A stretch of DNA of 64,000 nt from JAHQVI01 sp963727575 (GTDB lineage Bacteria; Pseudomonadota; Alphaproteobacteria; Rhizobiales; Rhodomicrobiaceae). A program made the position numbers and the translations under genes. The notes below the pieces were generated by a model that was not told the origin of the DNA, made no database searches, and was given only the letters and a program-made list of their open reading frames with translations. Below, piece by piece: positions 18,887 to 28,858 of the stretch. The stretch covers positions 183,093-247,092 of the forward strand of contig CAVSIA010000009.1 in NCBI GenBank assembly GCA_963727575.1, written 5' to 3'. The number at the start of each line of letters is the position of its first letter. The first letter of the stretch is position 1.

Positions 18887-20296
18887 ATGAACGATATGAG
18901 CAACAGCAAGGATTTCATCGTCAAAGACGTCGCGCTGGCCGAGTGGGGCCGGAAGGAGATGGACATTGCCGAGACGGAGATGCCGGGGCTGATGGCCGCG
19001 CGCGAGGAGTACGGTCCCTCGCAGCCGCTGAAGGGCGCGCGCGTCGCCGGCTGTCTGCACATGACCATCCAGACCGCCGTGCTGATCGAGACGCTGCAGG
19101 CGCTGGGCGCGGATGTGCGGTGGGCCTCGTGCAACATCTTCTCCACCCAGGACCACGCCGCCGCCGCCATCGCCGCGCGCGGCACGCCGGTCTTTGCGAT
19201 CAAGGGCGAGACGCTCACCGAATATTGGGAGTATGTCGACCGCATCCTCGAATGGCCGGGCGGCGAGACGGCGAACATGATCCTCGACGATGGCGGCGAC
19301 GCGACGCTGATCGTCAATCTGGGCGCGGAAGCGGAGACCAAGCCCTCGGTACTGGCCAATCCGAAGAACGAGGAAGAAGAGGCGCTGGTCGCCACGATCA
19401 AGAAGCGGCTGGAGCGCAACCCCGGCTGGTATTCGAAGGTGAAGGCCAACATTCGCGGCGTCTCCGAGGAGACGACGACAGGCGTGCTGCGGCTCTATCA
19501 GATGGAGAAACGCGGCGAGCTGTCCTTCCCGGCGATCAACGTCAACGACTCGGTCACCAAGTCGAAATTCGACAATAAATATGGCTGCCGCGAAAGCCTG
19601 GTGGACGGCATCCGCCGCGGCACCGACGTGATGATGGCGGGCAAGACCGCTCTCGTTTGCGGCTATGGCGATGTCGGCAAGGGCTCGGCGCTGTCCCTGC
19701 GCGGGGCCGGCGCGCGCGTCTCCGTCACCGAGATCGACCCGATCTGCGCGCTTCAGGCGGCGATGGACGGTTTCGAGGTCGTCACGATGGAGGACGCGGC
19801 GCCGAAAGCGGACATTTTCGTCACCGCGACCGGCAATAAGGACGTCATCACCATCGACCATATGCGTGCCATGAAGGACATGGCGATCGTCTGCAATATC
19901 GGCCATTTCGACAATGAGATCCAGGTCGGCGGGCTGAAGAACCTCCGCTGGACCAACGTCAAGCCGCAGGTCGACATGATCGAGTTTCCGGACGGCAAGC
20001 GCATGATCCTGCTGTCGGAAGGCCGCCTCGTCAATCTCGGCAACGCCACCGGCCATCCCAGCTTCGTGATGAGCGCGTCGTTCACCAACCAGGTGCTGGC
20101 GCAGATCGAGCTTTGGAAGCACAACGACAAGTATGAGAACAAGGTCTACACGCTGCCCAAGCATCTGGACGAGAAGGTCGCAGGGCTTCACCTGGATAAG
20201 CTTGGTGTAAAGCTGACCAAGCTCAGCGACGAGCAGGCGTCCTATCTCGGCATCGAGCAGACCGGACCGTTCAAACCCGAGCATTACCGCTACTAG
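18887..20296 (+). CDS. ahcY: adenosylhomocysteinase
   Basis: AhcY hydrolyses S-adenosylhomocysteine to adenosine and homocysteine with bound NAD, clearing the inhibitor made by methyltransferases. Motifs include CLHMTIQTAVLIETL, CNIFSTQDHAAAAIA, the NAD fold VCGYGDVGKGSAL, NIGHFDNEI and the C-terminal KPEHYRY with the conserved Lys and Tyr. I start at the ATG at 18887 (MNDMSNSKDF), preceded by GAAGCAGG, giving 469 residues, normal for the family; the frame is open 40 codons upstream but includes the operator region. The TAG stop is supplied by the end of a repeat element at 20293-20423. DivL follows, an order I recognise from related alphaproteobacteria. Confidence 0.96.
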   Translation: MNDMSNSKDFIVKDVALAEWGRKEMDIAETEMPGLMAAREEYGPSQPLKGARVAGCLHMTIQTAVLIETLQALGADVRWASCNIFSTQDHAAAAIAARGTPVFAIKGETLTEYWEYVDRILEWPGGETANMILDDGGDATLIVNLGAEAETKPSVLANPKNEEEEALVATIKKRLERNPGWYSKVKANIRGVSEETTTGVLRLYQMEKRGELSFPAINVNDSVTKSKFDNKYGCRESLVDGIRRGTDVMMAGKTALVCGYGDVGKGSALSLRGAGARVSVTEIDPICALQAAMDGFEVVTMEDAAPKADIFVTATGNKDVITIDHMRAMKDMAIVCNIGHFDNEIQVGGLKNLRWTNVKPQVDMIEFPDGKRMILLSEGRLVNLGNATGHPSFVMSASFTNQVLAQIELWKHNDKYENKVYTLPKHLDEKVAGLHLDKLGVKLTKLSDEQASYLGIEQTGPFKPEHYRY

Positions 20297-20423
20297 TGGT
20301 TCGAATTAACGCTTCGAACCACGCCGCTTTATGCTCATGGATCGAATTGACATGACATTCTAATCACTTACCTCGGCCTCATCGCACGGCACGAGGGACT
20401 CAAATGTCATGTTCGATCCACTA
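20293..20423. repeat. MITE-like palindromic repeat, copy 2 (inverted relative to copy 1)
   Basis: A 131-base element with terminal inverted repeats CTAGTGG(T/A)TCGAA at both ends. The reverse complement aligns with 9474-9601 over its whole length. The left end overlaps the last codons of ahcY, and its CTAG supplies the TAG stop codon. Internally it has a short hairpin at the left end (GTGGTTCGAA / TTCGAACCAC) and a long imperfect palindrome in the rest. It encodes nothing. Confidence 0.87.
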
Positions 20424-20637
20424 GAGCATCGGACCGCGGCACCGCCGATTCCCTTTATCGGGCCCGCCGCTCTCACGGTCATACCGGCCCCGCGCCACCC
20501 GCGGGGCCGCTTTCCCCAGCTTTGTCCGCGTATAGGGGAAATTCCCTTGGGATACACGCTGAACGATTGGGCGTAACGTGTCTTTAAGGATAAAGTAACG
20601 GGCGATTCGACCAATTAGGGGAGACAGCGGGCGCCGG

Positions 20638-23250
20638 ATGCGTCCGCCCCTCTTGCGGAGACGCCCGATGCAGGCCAAAGCCTCTCTGCCAAAGCGCTGG
20701 CTCCAACGAATGGCGGCCAGTCCCGCCGCGATCGCCCTTGCGCTCGGCCCTACCGGCACGGCTCACGCTCTGCCGAGCGTGAACGAGGGGACGCACGCCT
20801 TGCCGGTGAGCGACCTGCTGCTTGCCGCCATCGTCGGCGGTGTCGTGCTGGCTTCGGCCGGAGCGACCGTGTTGTTCCAGCAGGCCGCGACCCGGGCAAA
20901 GCGCAACGAGGCCCGTTCCGCCGAGGCGATGGAAGCGCTCCGCCAGGAGCTCGACGTCGCCCAGTCGATCGTGCTCGCCGAACCTCAGGTGCTGGTCGCC
21001 TTCGAGGCCGACGGTACGCCGCGCATCGTCAACCATGTGCTCGACGCCAAGTTCGGCATCCCCGCCAAGCTCCGCAATCTGATGCGTTTCGCCTCCTGGC
21101 TGGAGCGCAGCGCCGCGCTCGACCTGGAGAGCCGGCTGCAGGAGCTGAAGGCGAGCAGCAGACCGTTCGAGATGACGCTGAAGACGCTCGCCGGACCGCA
21201 TATCGAGGCGGAGGGCCGCGCATCGGGCAGCGGCTGCTATCTCAAATTCCGCGACCTTGCCGGACGCCGCATCGAAATGGCCAACCTGCTGCGCCAACAG
21301 CGGTCGACCAATGAGGAGCTGGCGACGCAGAAGGCGCTGCTCGATGCGCTGCCGATGCCGGTCTGGTTCCGCGATCCGGACGGGCGGCTGTGCTGGGTCA
21401 ACCGCGCCTATGTCTCGGCCGTCGAGGCGACGAAATCCGACGAGGTCATCGAGGAGCAGCGCGAGCTTCTGGAGAACCGTCAGCGCCGCGCCGCGGAGAC
21501 CACGCTTGCCGCCGGCGAGACCTTCCGCAAGCGGCTGCAGACCGTCGTCGCCGGCGAGCGCCGCAGCTTCGACACCATCGTCGTGCCCGTGGGCCGGGCG
21601 AGCGCCGGCTCGGTGATCGACGTCGCGCCGCTGGAGAACGTCCAGGACCGGCTTTCGCGACAGATGGCCGCTCATGAGCGCACGCTTGACCGCATCTCCA
21701 GCGCGATCGCCATTTTCGGCGCCGACCAGCGGCTCAGCTTCCACAACCAGGCGTTCAAGGACATGTGGAAGCTGGACATGGCCTTTCTCGACGGCAAGCC
21801 GCAGCTCGGCGAGTTCTTCGACCATCTACGCCAGCGGCGTCTGCTGCCCGAGCAGTCCGACTACCGCAAATGGCGGGACAGCCATCTCAAGGCGGCGGAG
21901 GACACCGAGACCATCGAGGACTGGTGGTATCTGCCGAACGGCCGCACCATCCATCTGCTCGGCGACCGGCGGCCGGATGGCGGCGTGACCTATCTGTTCG
22001 ACGACGCCACCGAGCGTTTCGCCATGGAAAGCCGGTATAATTCGCTGATCAAGGTGCAGCACGAAACGCTGGAGAACCTGCGCGAGGGCGTAGCGCTGTT
22101 CGGCTCCGACGGCCGGCTGAAGCTCCACAATGCCGCCTTCGTCGCGATGTGGAAGCTTGAGGCCGGGTTTCTCGAAGGCGCGCCGCATATCGACGATGTC
22201 CGCGCGCGCTGCGAAGCGCTGGTCGACGGCCCGGAGCCTTGGGAGCCGGCCGTGCGCGCCGTCACCGGCGTTTTCGAGACACGGGAAAGCTTCGAGGGAA
22301 CCGTCACGCGCCCGGACGACATCACCGTCGCCTATGCGGGCGTGCCGCTGCCCGACGGCAGCACGGTGCTCACCTATATCGACATCACCGACAGCAAGCG
22401 CGCCGAAATCGCGCTGATCGAGCGCAACGAGGCGCTGGAGGCGGCGGACAATCTGAAGAACACCTTCCTCAGCCATGTCAGCTACGAGCTGCGCACGCCG
22501 CTGACCAACATCATCGGCTTCTCGGACATGCTCGCCCAGCCGCCGATCGGTCCGCTGGCGGGCAAGCAGAGCGAATATCTGGAGGACATCCGCACCTCCA
22601 GCTCCAAGCTGCTGGCCATCATCAACGACATTCTCGACCTGACCACGATCGACGCCGGCGGGCTGGAGTTGAAACTTGCGCCGGTTTCGGTGCGCGAGAT
22701 GATGGAAGCGGCGGAGCTGGGCGTGCGCGAGCGGCTGACCAAGTCGGGCATCACGCTGGAAACCCAGATCGCGCCGGATCTCGACATGGTGCTGGCCGAC
22801 CGCCAGCGGCTGACCCAGGTGCTGTTCCATCTGCTGTCCAACGCCATCGGCTTCTCCCCGGAAAACTCGCTGATCACCTTGTCCTGCCGCAAGGAGAACG
22901 GCATGGTCGCCTTCGCGGTGCAGGATTCCGGCGTCGGCATCCCGGAGGAATATCAGGCCAGCGTGTTCGGACGCTTCGAGAGCCGGTCGCAAGGCTCCAA
23001 GCATCGGGGCGCGGGGCTGGGACTGGCGATCGTCAAGAGCATCGTCGAGCTGCATGGCGGTCAGATCACGCTGCGCTCGGCGCCTGGCGTCGGCACCACG
23101 GTGACAGTGCTCATTCCGCAGAATTCGGCCCGCAAGCCGGTGCCGGACCATGGCAGCACGGCGAGCGAAGCCTCGCAGGACGGGCCTGCCGCGAACGGGG
23201 CTAATGGCGAGGCGAGCGGCGACCACCATCCGCATTCGGTGTTCGGCTGA
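20638..23250 (+). CDS. divL: cell-cycle pseudokinase DivL
   Basis: An 870-residue membrane-anchored PAS kinase homologue. A membrane helix lies at about residues 58-80, followed by several PAS-like domains (around residues 230-330, 345-450 and 470-590). The dimerisation box reads SHVSYELRTPLTNIIGF: the phospho-acceptor His is replaced by Tyr at about residue 616, the defining feature of DivL. The ATP-binding domain is intact (DSGVGIPEE, GAGLGLAIVKSIVELHGG). In Caulobacter DivL binds the phosphorylated DivK and controls CckA and hence CtrA; cckA is also in this window at 59072. Neighbours ahcY and tsaE fit the usual locus. ATGs at 20638 and 20668 are both possible starts. Confidence 0.93.
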   Translation: MRPPLLRRRPMQAKASLPKRWLQRMAASPAAIALALGPTGTAHALPSVNEGTHALPVSDLLLAAIVGGVVLASAGATVLFQQAATRAKRNEARSAEAMEALRQELDVAQSIVLAEPQVLVAFEADGTPRIVNHVLDAKFGIPAKLRNLMRFASWLERSAALDLESRLQELKASSRPFEMTLKTLAGPHIEAEGRASGSGCYLKFRDLAGRRIEMANLLRQQRSTNEELATQKALLDALPMPVWFRDPDGRLCWVNRAYVSAVEATKSDEVIEEQRELLENRQRRAAETTLAAGETFRKRLQTVVAGERRSFDTIVVPVGRASAGSVIDVAPLENVQDRLSRQMAAHERTLDRISSAIAIFGADQRLSFHNQAFKDMWKLDMAFLDGKPQLGEFFDHLRQRRLLPEQSDYRKWRDSHLKAAEDTETIEDWWYLPNGRTIHLLGDRRPDGGVTYLFDDATERFAMESRYNSLIKVQHETLENLREGVALFGSDGRLKLHNAAFVAMWKLEAGFLEGAPHIDDVRARCEALVDGPEPWEPAVRAVTGVFETRESFEGTVTRPDDITVAYAGVPLPDGSTVLTYIDITDSKRAEIALIERNEALEAADNLKNTFLSHVSYELRTPLTNIIGFSDMLAQPPIGPLAGKQSEYLEDIRTSSSKLLAIINDILDLTTIDAGGLELKLAPVSVREMMEAAELGVRERLTKSGITLETQIAPDLDMVLADRQRLTQVLFHLLSNAIGFSPENSLITLSCRKENGMVAFAVQDSGVGIPEEYQASVFGRFESRSQGSKHRGAGLGLAIVKSIVELHGGQITLRSAPGVGTTVTVLIPQNSARKPVPDHGSTASEASQDGPAANGANGEASGDHHPHSVFG

Positions 23251-23374
23251 GAGGCGGACGCCGCCGCGCAGCTCGACAGAACCAGCCCGCCTTTTGCCCC
23301 TTGACGTCTCCTTGCCGGGTAGCGTTTCTAGCCCGAATTCGATTTGAAGCGACGGTTATGAGGGAAGCCGCGGC

Positions 23375-24845
23375 GTGACTGAAGCGACGATGCAGCTCGA
23401 CACCATCGACGAGAGCGCCCTGAAGCGCCTCGCCGAAGCGCTCTCACCGCGCCTGCGCGCTCGGCGATTTTCTGGCGCTGCGCGGCGATCTCGGCGCCGG
23501 CAAGACCGCCTTCGCCCGCTTCCTCATCCGCGCCTTGCTGGGCCGCGATACCGAGGAGGTGCCGAGCCCGACCTTCGCGCTCGTTCAGCCCTATGAAGCG
23601 CCGCGCTTTGCCATCCATCATTTCGATTTCTACCGACTGTCCGGTCCGGCCGAAGCGGATGAGCTGGGCCTTACCGAGGCGCTCGAAGCCGGGCTGGTCA
23701 TCGCCGAATGGCCGGAGCGGCTGGAGGGGCGGCTGCCTGCCGAGCGGCTGGAAATCGCGCTGGTCGAAGGCGAACGGCCGGAGCTTCGCCAGGTGACGCT
23801 GACCGGCCTCGGCGGCTGGGCGATGCGTCTCGAACGCTTTGCGATCATCGACCGCTTCGTCCGCGCGGCCGGATGGGCGGACGCCAAACCGGCCTATGTC
23901 AATGGCGACGCTTCCGCGCGCGGCTACACGCGGCTGACCGCTCCCGAGCGCACCGCCCTGCTGATGGACTGGCCGAAAGCGCCCGACGGCCCGCCGATCC
24001 GCGGCAACCGGCCCTACAGCCGCATCGCGCATCTCGCCGAAGATGTCGGACCGTTCGTCGCGGTCGCCAACGCGCTGCGTCAGGCCGGGCTCGCCGCGCC
24101 GGCGATCATCGCGCAGGATCTCGCCGCCGGGCTGCTGCTGATCGAGGATTTCGGCGACCTGACCTTCACGCAGATCGCGGCGGAGGGCGGCGACCTCGCT
24201 GCACCCTACCGGCTTGCCGTCGACGGACTCATCGCCTTGCGCCGGCATCCCCCTGCCGCGCACCTCGTCGCCGAGGGCGTCGATCACGCCCTGCCCGAAT
24301 TCGACGAAGAGGCGCTCGGCATCGAGACGGAGCTGCTGCTGGACTGGTTCTTTCCCGCCGTGCACGGGCATCCCGCACCCAAGGCCGTTCGCGACGAATT
24401 TGCCGCGCTGTGGAGCAAGCAATTCGCCTGGCTCCTGGGGCAGCCGCAGGGCTGGGTGCTGCGCGACTATCATTCGCCCAACCTGCTGCTGCGTGCCGAT
24501 CAGGCCGGCCTCGCCCGCCTCGGCATCATCGATTTTCAGGACGCGATGCGCGGTCATCCGGCCTACGACCTGGCCTCGCTGCTTCAGGATGCCCGCCTCG
24601 ACCTGCCCGCCGGCCTCGAAGATGAATTGCTCGGCTATTATTGCGACCGCGCCGCCGCCGCCGACCCCGCCTTCGATCGCGCCGCATTCCTGCGCGCCTA
24701 TCGTCTGCTCGGCGCCCAGCGCGCCACCAAGATCCTCGGCATTTTCGCCCGCCTCGCCAAGCGCGACGGCAAGCGCGCCTATCTCCGCCACATGCCGCGC
24801 ATCGGCCGCTATCTCAGCGCGAATTTGACAGACCCGCCAGCTTAA
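23375..24845 (+). CDS. TsaE / AmgK-like sugar kinase fusion (frameshifted)
   Basis: A two-domain protein. The first 160 residues are TsaE, the ATPase of the tRNA threonylcarbamoyl-adenosine (t6A) complex: Walker A GDLGAGKTAFARFL, then VPSPTFALVQPYE and HFDFYRLSGPAE. The rest is an APH-fold phosphotransferase of the AmgK type, with YVNGDASARGYTRL near its start and catalytic LRDYHSPNLLL then LGIIDFQDAMRGHPAYDLASLL. AmgK phosphorylates MurNAc and GlcNAc in cell-wall recycling. The N-terminal 28 codons lie in a different frame; removing one base near 23460 joins them (LRAGDFLALRG). GTG at 23375 or ATG at 23390 may start it. The fusion is known in Rhizobiales. Confidence 0.88.
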
Positions 24846-24989
24846 GCGCTTGAAATCATGGTATGAGCAGGCAGTGCCCGGCGATATCGAGGGGATCGCC
24901 GCACGGCTGTAGGGGCGCGTTCTCGCGGATCGCGCGGGGACACAGGTTCGGAGCCGTGGGACGCTCCGGACAATAACGGGAGACGACGC

Positions 24990-25718
24990 ATGACCGGCGA
25001 ATCGATCACGCATGCCCTGGTTCTGGCGGCCGGGTTCGGCCATCGCATGCGCCCGCTTACCGATACGCTGCCAAAACCCCTGGTGCGGCTCGGCGGCAAG
25101 CCGATGCTCGACCATGTGCTGGACCGGCTCGCCGAGATCGGCGTCAGCGATGCCGTCGTCAATGTCCACTACCTCGCCGATCTCATCGAAGCCCATCTCA
25201 AAACCCGGACTGCGCCCCGAATTACCATCTCCGACGAGCGCGACGCCATCCTCGACACCGGCGGAGCTGTGAACAAAGCGCGACATCTGCTTGGAACGGC
25301 TCCGTTCTTTGTCCATAATTCTGATTCGGTGTGGACTGAAAAACGGGGTTCAACGCTCGCCAGAATGGTCGAAGCGTGGGATTCGCGGACGATGGATAGC
25401 CTGCTGCTGCTTGCACCGGCGAACGCAAGCCTTGGCTATTCCGGACGCGGCGATTTCCATTTCGACGAAGGCGGGCGCGTTCGGCGTCGACAGAGGGACG
25501 AAAGCGCTGCCTATGTCTTTGCGGGGGTTTCCATCAACCACCCCCGCATGTTTGCGGAGTGTCCCGCAGGCGCCTTCTCACTGAACCGCGTTTGGGACCG
25601 CGCTCTGGATCAGGGCCGGCTCGCAGCCATTTGCCACGACGGCATGTGGATGCATGTCGGCACGCCGGACGCGTTGGCCGAGGCGGAGAGGTGCCTGAAT
25701 GGGCTTAGCGCAGCATGA
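24990..25718 (+). CDS. murU: MurU-like sugar-1-phosphate nucleotidyltransferase
   Basis: A 242-residue nucleotidyltransferase. The signature loop is LVLAAGFGHRMRPLTDTLPKPLVRLGGKPML; further on VHNSDSVW carries the metal-binding Asp, and MWMHVGTPDALAEAE closes the active site. It belongs to the group of short mannose/glucose-1-phosphate nucleotidyltransferases that includes Pseudomonas MurU, which makes UDP-MurNAc from MurNAc-1-phosphate. The preceding gene carries an AmgK-like kinase, so the two could form the AmgK-MurU recycling route that bypasses fosfomycin-sensitive MurA. The symbol rests on that context. A ribosome-binding site (CGGGAGACGACGC) precedes ATG 24990, and its end overlaps addB by 20 bases. 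Confidence 0.8.
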   Translation: MTGESITHALVLAAGFGHRMRPLTDTLPKPLVRLGGKPMLDHVLDRLAEIGVSDAVVNVHYLADLIEAHLKTRTAPRITISDERDAILDTGGAVNKARHLLGTAPFFVHNSDSVWTEKRGSTLARMVEAWDSRTMDSLLLLAPANASLGYSGRGDFHFDEGGRVRRRQRDESAAYVFAGVSINHPRMFAECPAGAFSLNRVWDRALDQGRLAAICHDGMWMHVGTPDALAEAERCLNGLSAA

Positions 25719-28700
25719 GCTGCAGCTATTCGGCGACATCGGGGGACATGCAGGGCCGCGGATTTTCACGATCCCGCCCACGGCGCCGTTTCTCGACGCG
25801 TTGGCGCGCGCCATCCTTTCGGGAAAACTGCCCCGCCAGGACGGGACGCCGCCGAGCCAGTTCGATCTTTCCGGATACGAGATCTACCTTCCCAACCGGG
25901 CGGCCTGCCGGGCGCTTGCCGACGTCTTCCTCCGCGCCTCGGTAGACGGCGCCACGCTGCTTCCCGCGCATGCGTCCGCTCGGCGTCGCCGAGGAGGACA
26001 CGCTGCTGCTCATGCAGGACGAACTCGTTGCCGGCGAGATCGACCGGCCGGACCTACCCGTTGCCCCGGCCATCGGCGCGCTCGACCGGCGCATGGCGCT
26101 GACCCAGCTCGTGCTTGCCTGGGCGCGGCACATCAAGAGCGGCCGGATGGCCGGCGAGCCGGGCCTGCGGATCGCCGACACGCCCGCCGCTGCCGCCGAG
26201 CTGGCGCTGGAGCTGATGCGGCTGATGGACGAGGCCGAGACCGAGGGGGTCGACCTGACGCGCCTCGCCGAGCTGCTGCCGGAGCGCTTCGCCGGGCATG
26301 AGCAGCTTTCGCTCAGCTTCCTCGACATCGTCATGCGTGCCTGGCCCGCGCATCTGGACGAGATCCGGCTGCTCAATCCGGTCGACCGCCGCAATCGACT
26401 GATGGCGCTCGAAGCCGAACGGCTCCGGCAGACGCGGCCCGATACGCCGGTAATCATCGCCGGATCGACCGGCAGCATCCCGGCGACCGCCGAGCTGATG
26501 AAGGTCGTCGCCGGCCTGCCCGGCGGTGCCATCGTGCTGCCGGGGCTCGATCTCGGGCTCGACGAGCCGAGCTGGGCCGCGATCGCCGATCATCCCGAAC
26601 ACCCGCAGGCCGGGCTGCGCCAGCTCCTCGGCGTGCTGGATGCCGACCGCCGCGACGTCGCCTATGTGCGCGGCTCCGAGCCGGCCGACGGGAACGCCGC
26701 CAAGCTTCAACTGCTCAGCGAGGCGCTGCGCCCCTCCGCCACGCTCGGCCGCTGGCCGGATTACATGGCTAGTGCCGCGCCGGAAGACCGTGCGCCACTG
26801 TCTGCACCCGGTCTCGCTGATCGCCGCGCCGACCGACCAGGACGAGGCCGCCGCCATTGCGCTGATCATGCGCGAGGTGATGGAGACGCCGGACAAGACC
26901 GCCAGCCTGATCACGCCCGACCGCAGTCTCGCCCGCCGCGTCGCCGCCGAGCTGACCCGCTGGGGGCTGACGCTGGAGGCGAGCGCCGGGGAGCCGCTCC
27001 GGTCGACGCCGGCGGGCATCTTTTTCGACCTCCTCGCCGACGCCGCCGCGACCGGCGCGCAGCTCGCAATCCTGGCACTTCTGAAACACCCGCTCACCCG
27101 GCTCGGCTTGCCGCCCGGCGCCGCGCAGCAGGCTGCCTGCGTCATCGAAATCGCCGCGATGCGCCAGCCCTGGTGCGGCGACGGCGTCGCGGCTCTGGCC
27201 AAGAGCCTCGATCAGACCCGCAAATCCGGCCCGCGCCATGCGGCCATCGACCGGCTGGGCGAGGATGAGTGGGAGGCCGCGCACGAGACCGTCCGGCGTC
27301 TGCGCGACGCGCTCGCCCCCTTTGCCGAGCTGGCCAACGCCCGGCGCGTTCCGCTGCAGGAGCTGGCCCGCGCGCATGCGGAAAGCGGCGGCTGCGCTCA
27401 CTGCCGGACGACGATGGCGAAAGCCCCGGCCTTGCCAATACGCCCGACGCCGCCGCGCTCTCGGTATTCCTGGCATCCGCTCGCCGAGCAGCCGTCCTGC
27501 CCGGACATCTGCCGCTGGCCGACTACCCTGCCCTGTTCCGCAGCCTGATCCGGCTGGAAAGCGTTCGCTCCGATCCGCTCCGCCCATCCGCGCCTGCAAA
27601 TCCTCAGCGCCATGGAAGCGCGGCTGACCTCGGCCGACCTCGTCATTCTCGGCGGGCTCAACGAAGGCACATGGCCGGAAGCCGCCGATCCGGGGCCGTG
27701 GCTCAACCGCGCCATGCGCGATGCGCTCGGCCTGCCGCCGCCGGAGCGCAAGACGCGGCTTGCCGCGCCATGATTTCTGGCAGATGATGGGCGCGCCGCA
27801 AGTGGTGCTGACGCGGGCGCTGAAATCGGGCGGCACGCCGACCGTGCCGAGCCGCTGGCTGATGCGCCTGCAGGCGCTGCTGAAAGGGCTTGGCCTCGGC
27901 GACGCCCTCGATGCGCCGCGCCCCTGGCTCGCCTGGGCGGCGCTGCGGAACGCGGCTGCCGCGCCGCCGCCCGCCAAAGCGCCTGCGCCCCGTCCGCCGC
28001 TCGCCGCGCGCCCGCGCTCGCTGAGCGTCTCCGACATCGAAACGCTGATCGCCAACCCTTACGCGATCTACGCCAAGCATGTGCTTGGCCTCTCGCCGCT
28101 CAATGCCCTCGCCGCCGAGCCGGGCGGCGCCGAACGCGGCCAGATCATTCACGACGTGCTCCACCGCTTCGCCCGGCGCTTCGACGAGGCGCTGCCCGCC
28201 GACTGCGTGCCGAAGCTCATGGCGATCTTCGACGAATGCGCCGCGCTCTATGGCGACCGCGCCCATGTCCGCGCGTTCTGGCGTCCGCGCATGGAGCGCT
28301 TCGCCGTCTGGTTCGCCGAGACCGAGGCGGCGCGGCGGGGTGCGGCGCAGATCATCAGCGAGGTGCGCGGCCGGTTCGAGTTCACCGCGCCCGGCGGCCC
28401 CTTCACCCTGCGCGCCCGCGCCGACCGCATCGACCTTCACCCCGATGGCGGCATCGCGATCTACGACTACAAGAGCGGCGGGATGCCGACCGACGCCGCC
28501 GTCGCCGCCTTCAAAGCCCCGCAACTGCCGCTGGAAGCGCTGATCGCCATCGAAGGCGGCTTCGAGGGGCTGGACGGCCGGCACCTCACGAAGCTCGCTT
28601 ACATCTCGGCCAAGGGCGGCGACCCGGCCGGGCTGGAGCGGGCGCTCGAAAAGCAAACACCTGACGCTCTGGCGGACGGGGCGCGCGCGGGGTTGGCGGC

Positions 28701-28839
28701 CCTGATCGCGCGCTTCGACGACGAGGCAACGCCCTACAGCGCCATGCGCCGGGCGGCCTTCGGCGACAGCTACCGCTATGACGATTACGCCCATCTGGCG
28801 CGCGTCGCCGAATGGGCCGGAAGCGAGGACGGGAGCTGA
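25699..28839 (+). CDS. addB: double-strand break repair protein AddB (multiple frameshifts)
   Basis: AddB is the second subunit of the AddAB helicase-nuclease that resects double-strand ends for RecA. The locus encodes about 1040 residues once frames are joined. It starts MGLAQHELQLFGDIGG, has the inactive-helicase region (LPNRAACRALADVF, ALDRRMALTQLVLAW) and ends with a PD-(D/E)xK nuclease whose core is GGIAIYDYKSGGMP. The frame changes at about 25970, 26795, 27395, 27570 and 27765; at the first, dropping one C gives LLPRMRPLGVAEED. No segment of the family seems missing. The gene overlaps murU and is followed 19 bases later by addA. The frameshifts are either sequence errors or recent decay. 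Confidence 0.85.
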
Positions 28840-28858
28840 AACGATGAGGGATTGAAAA

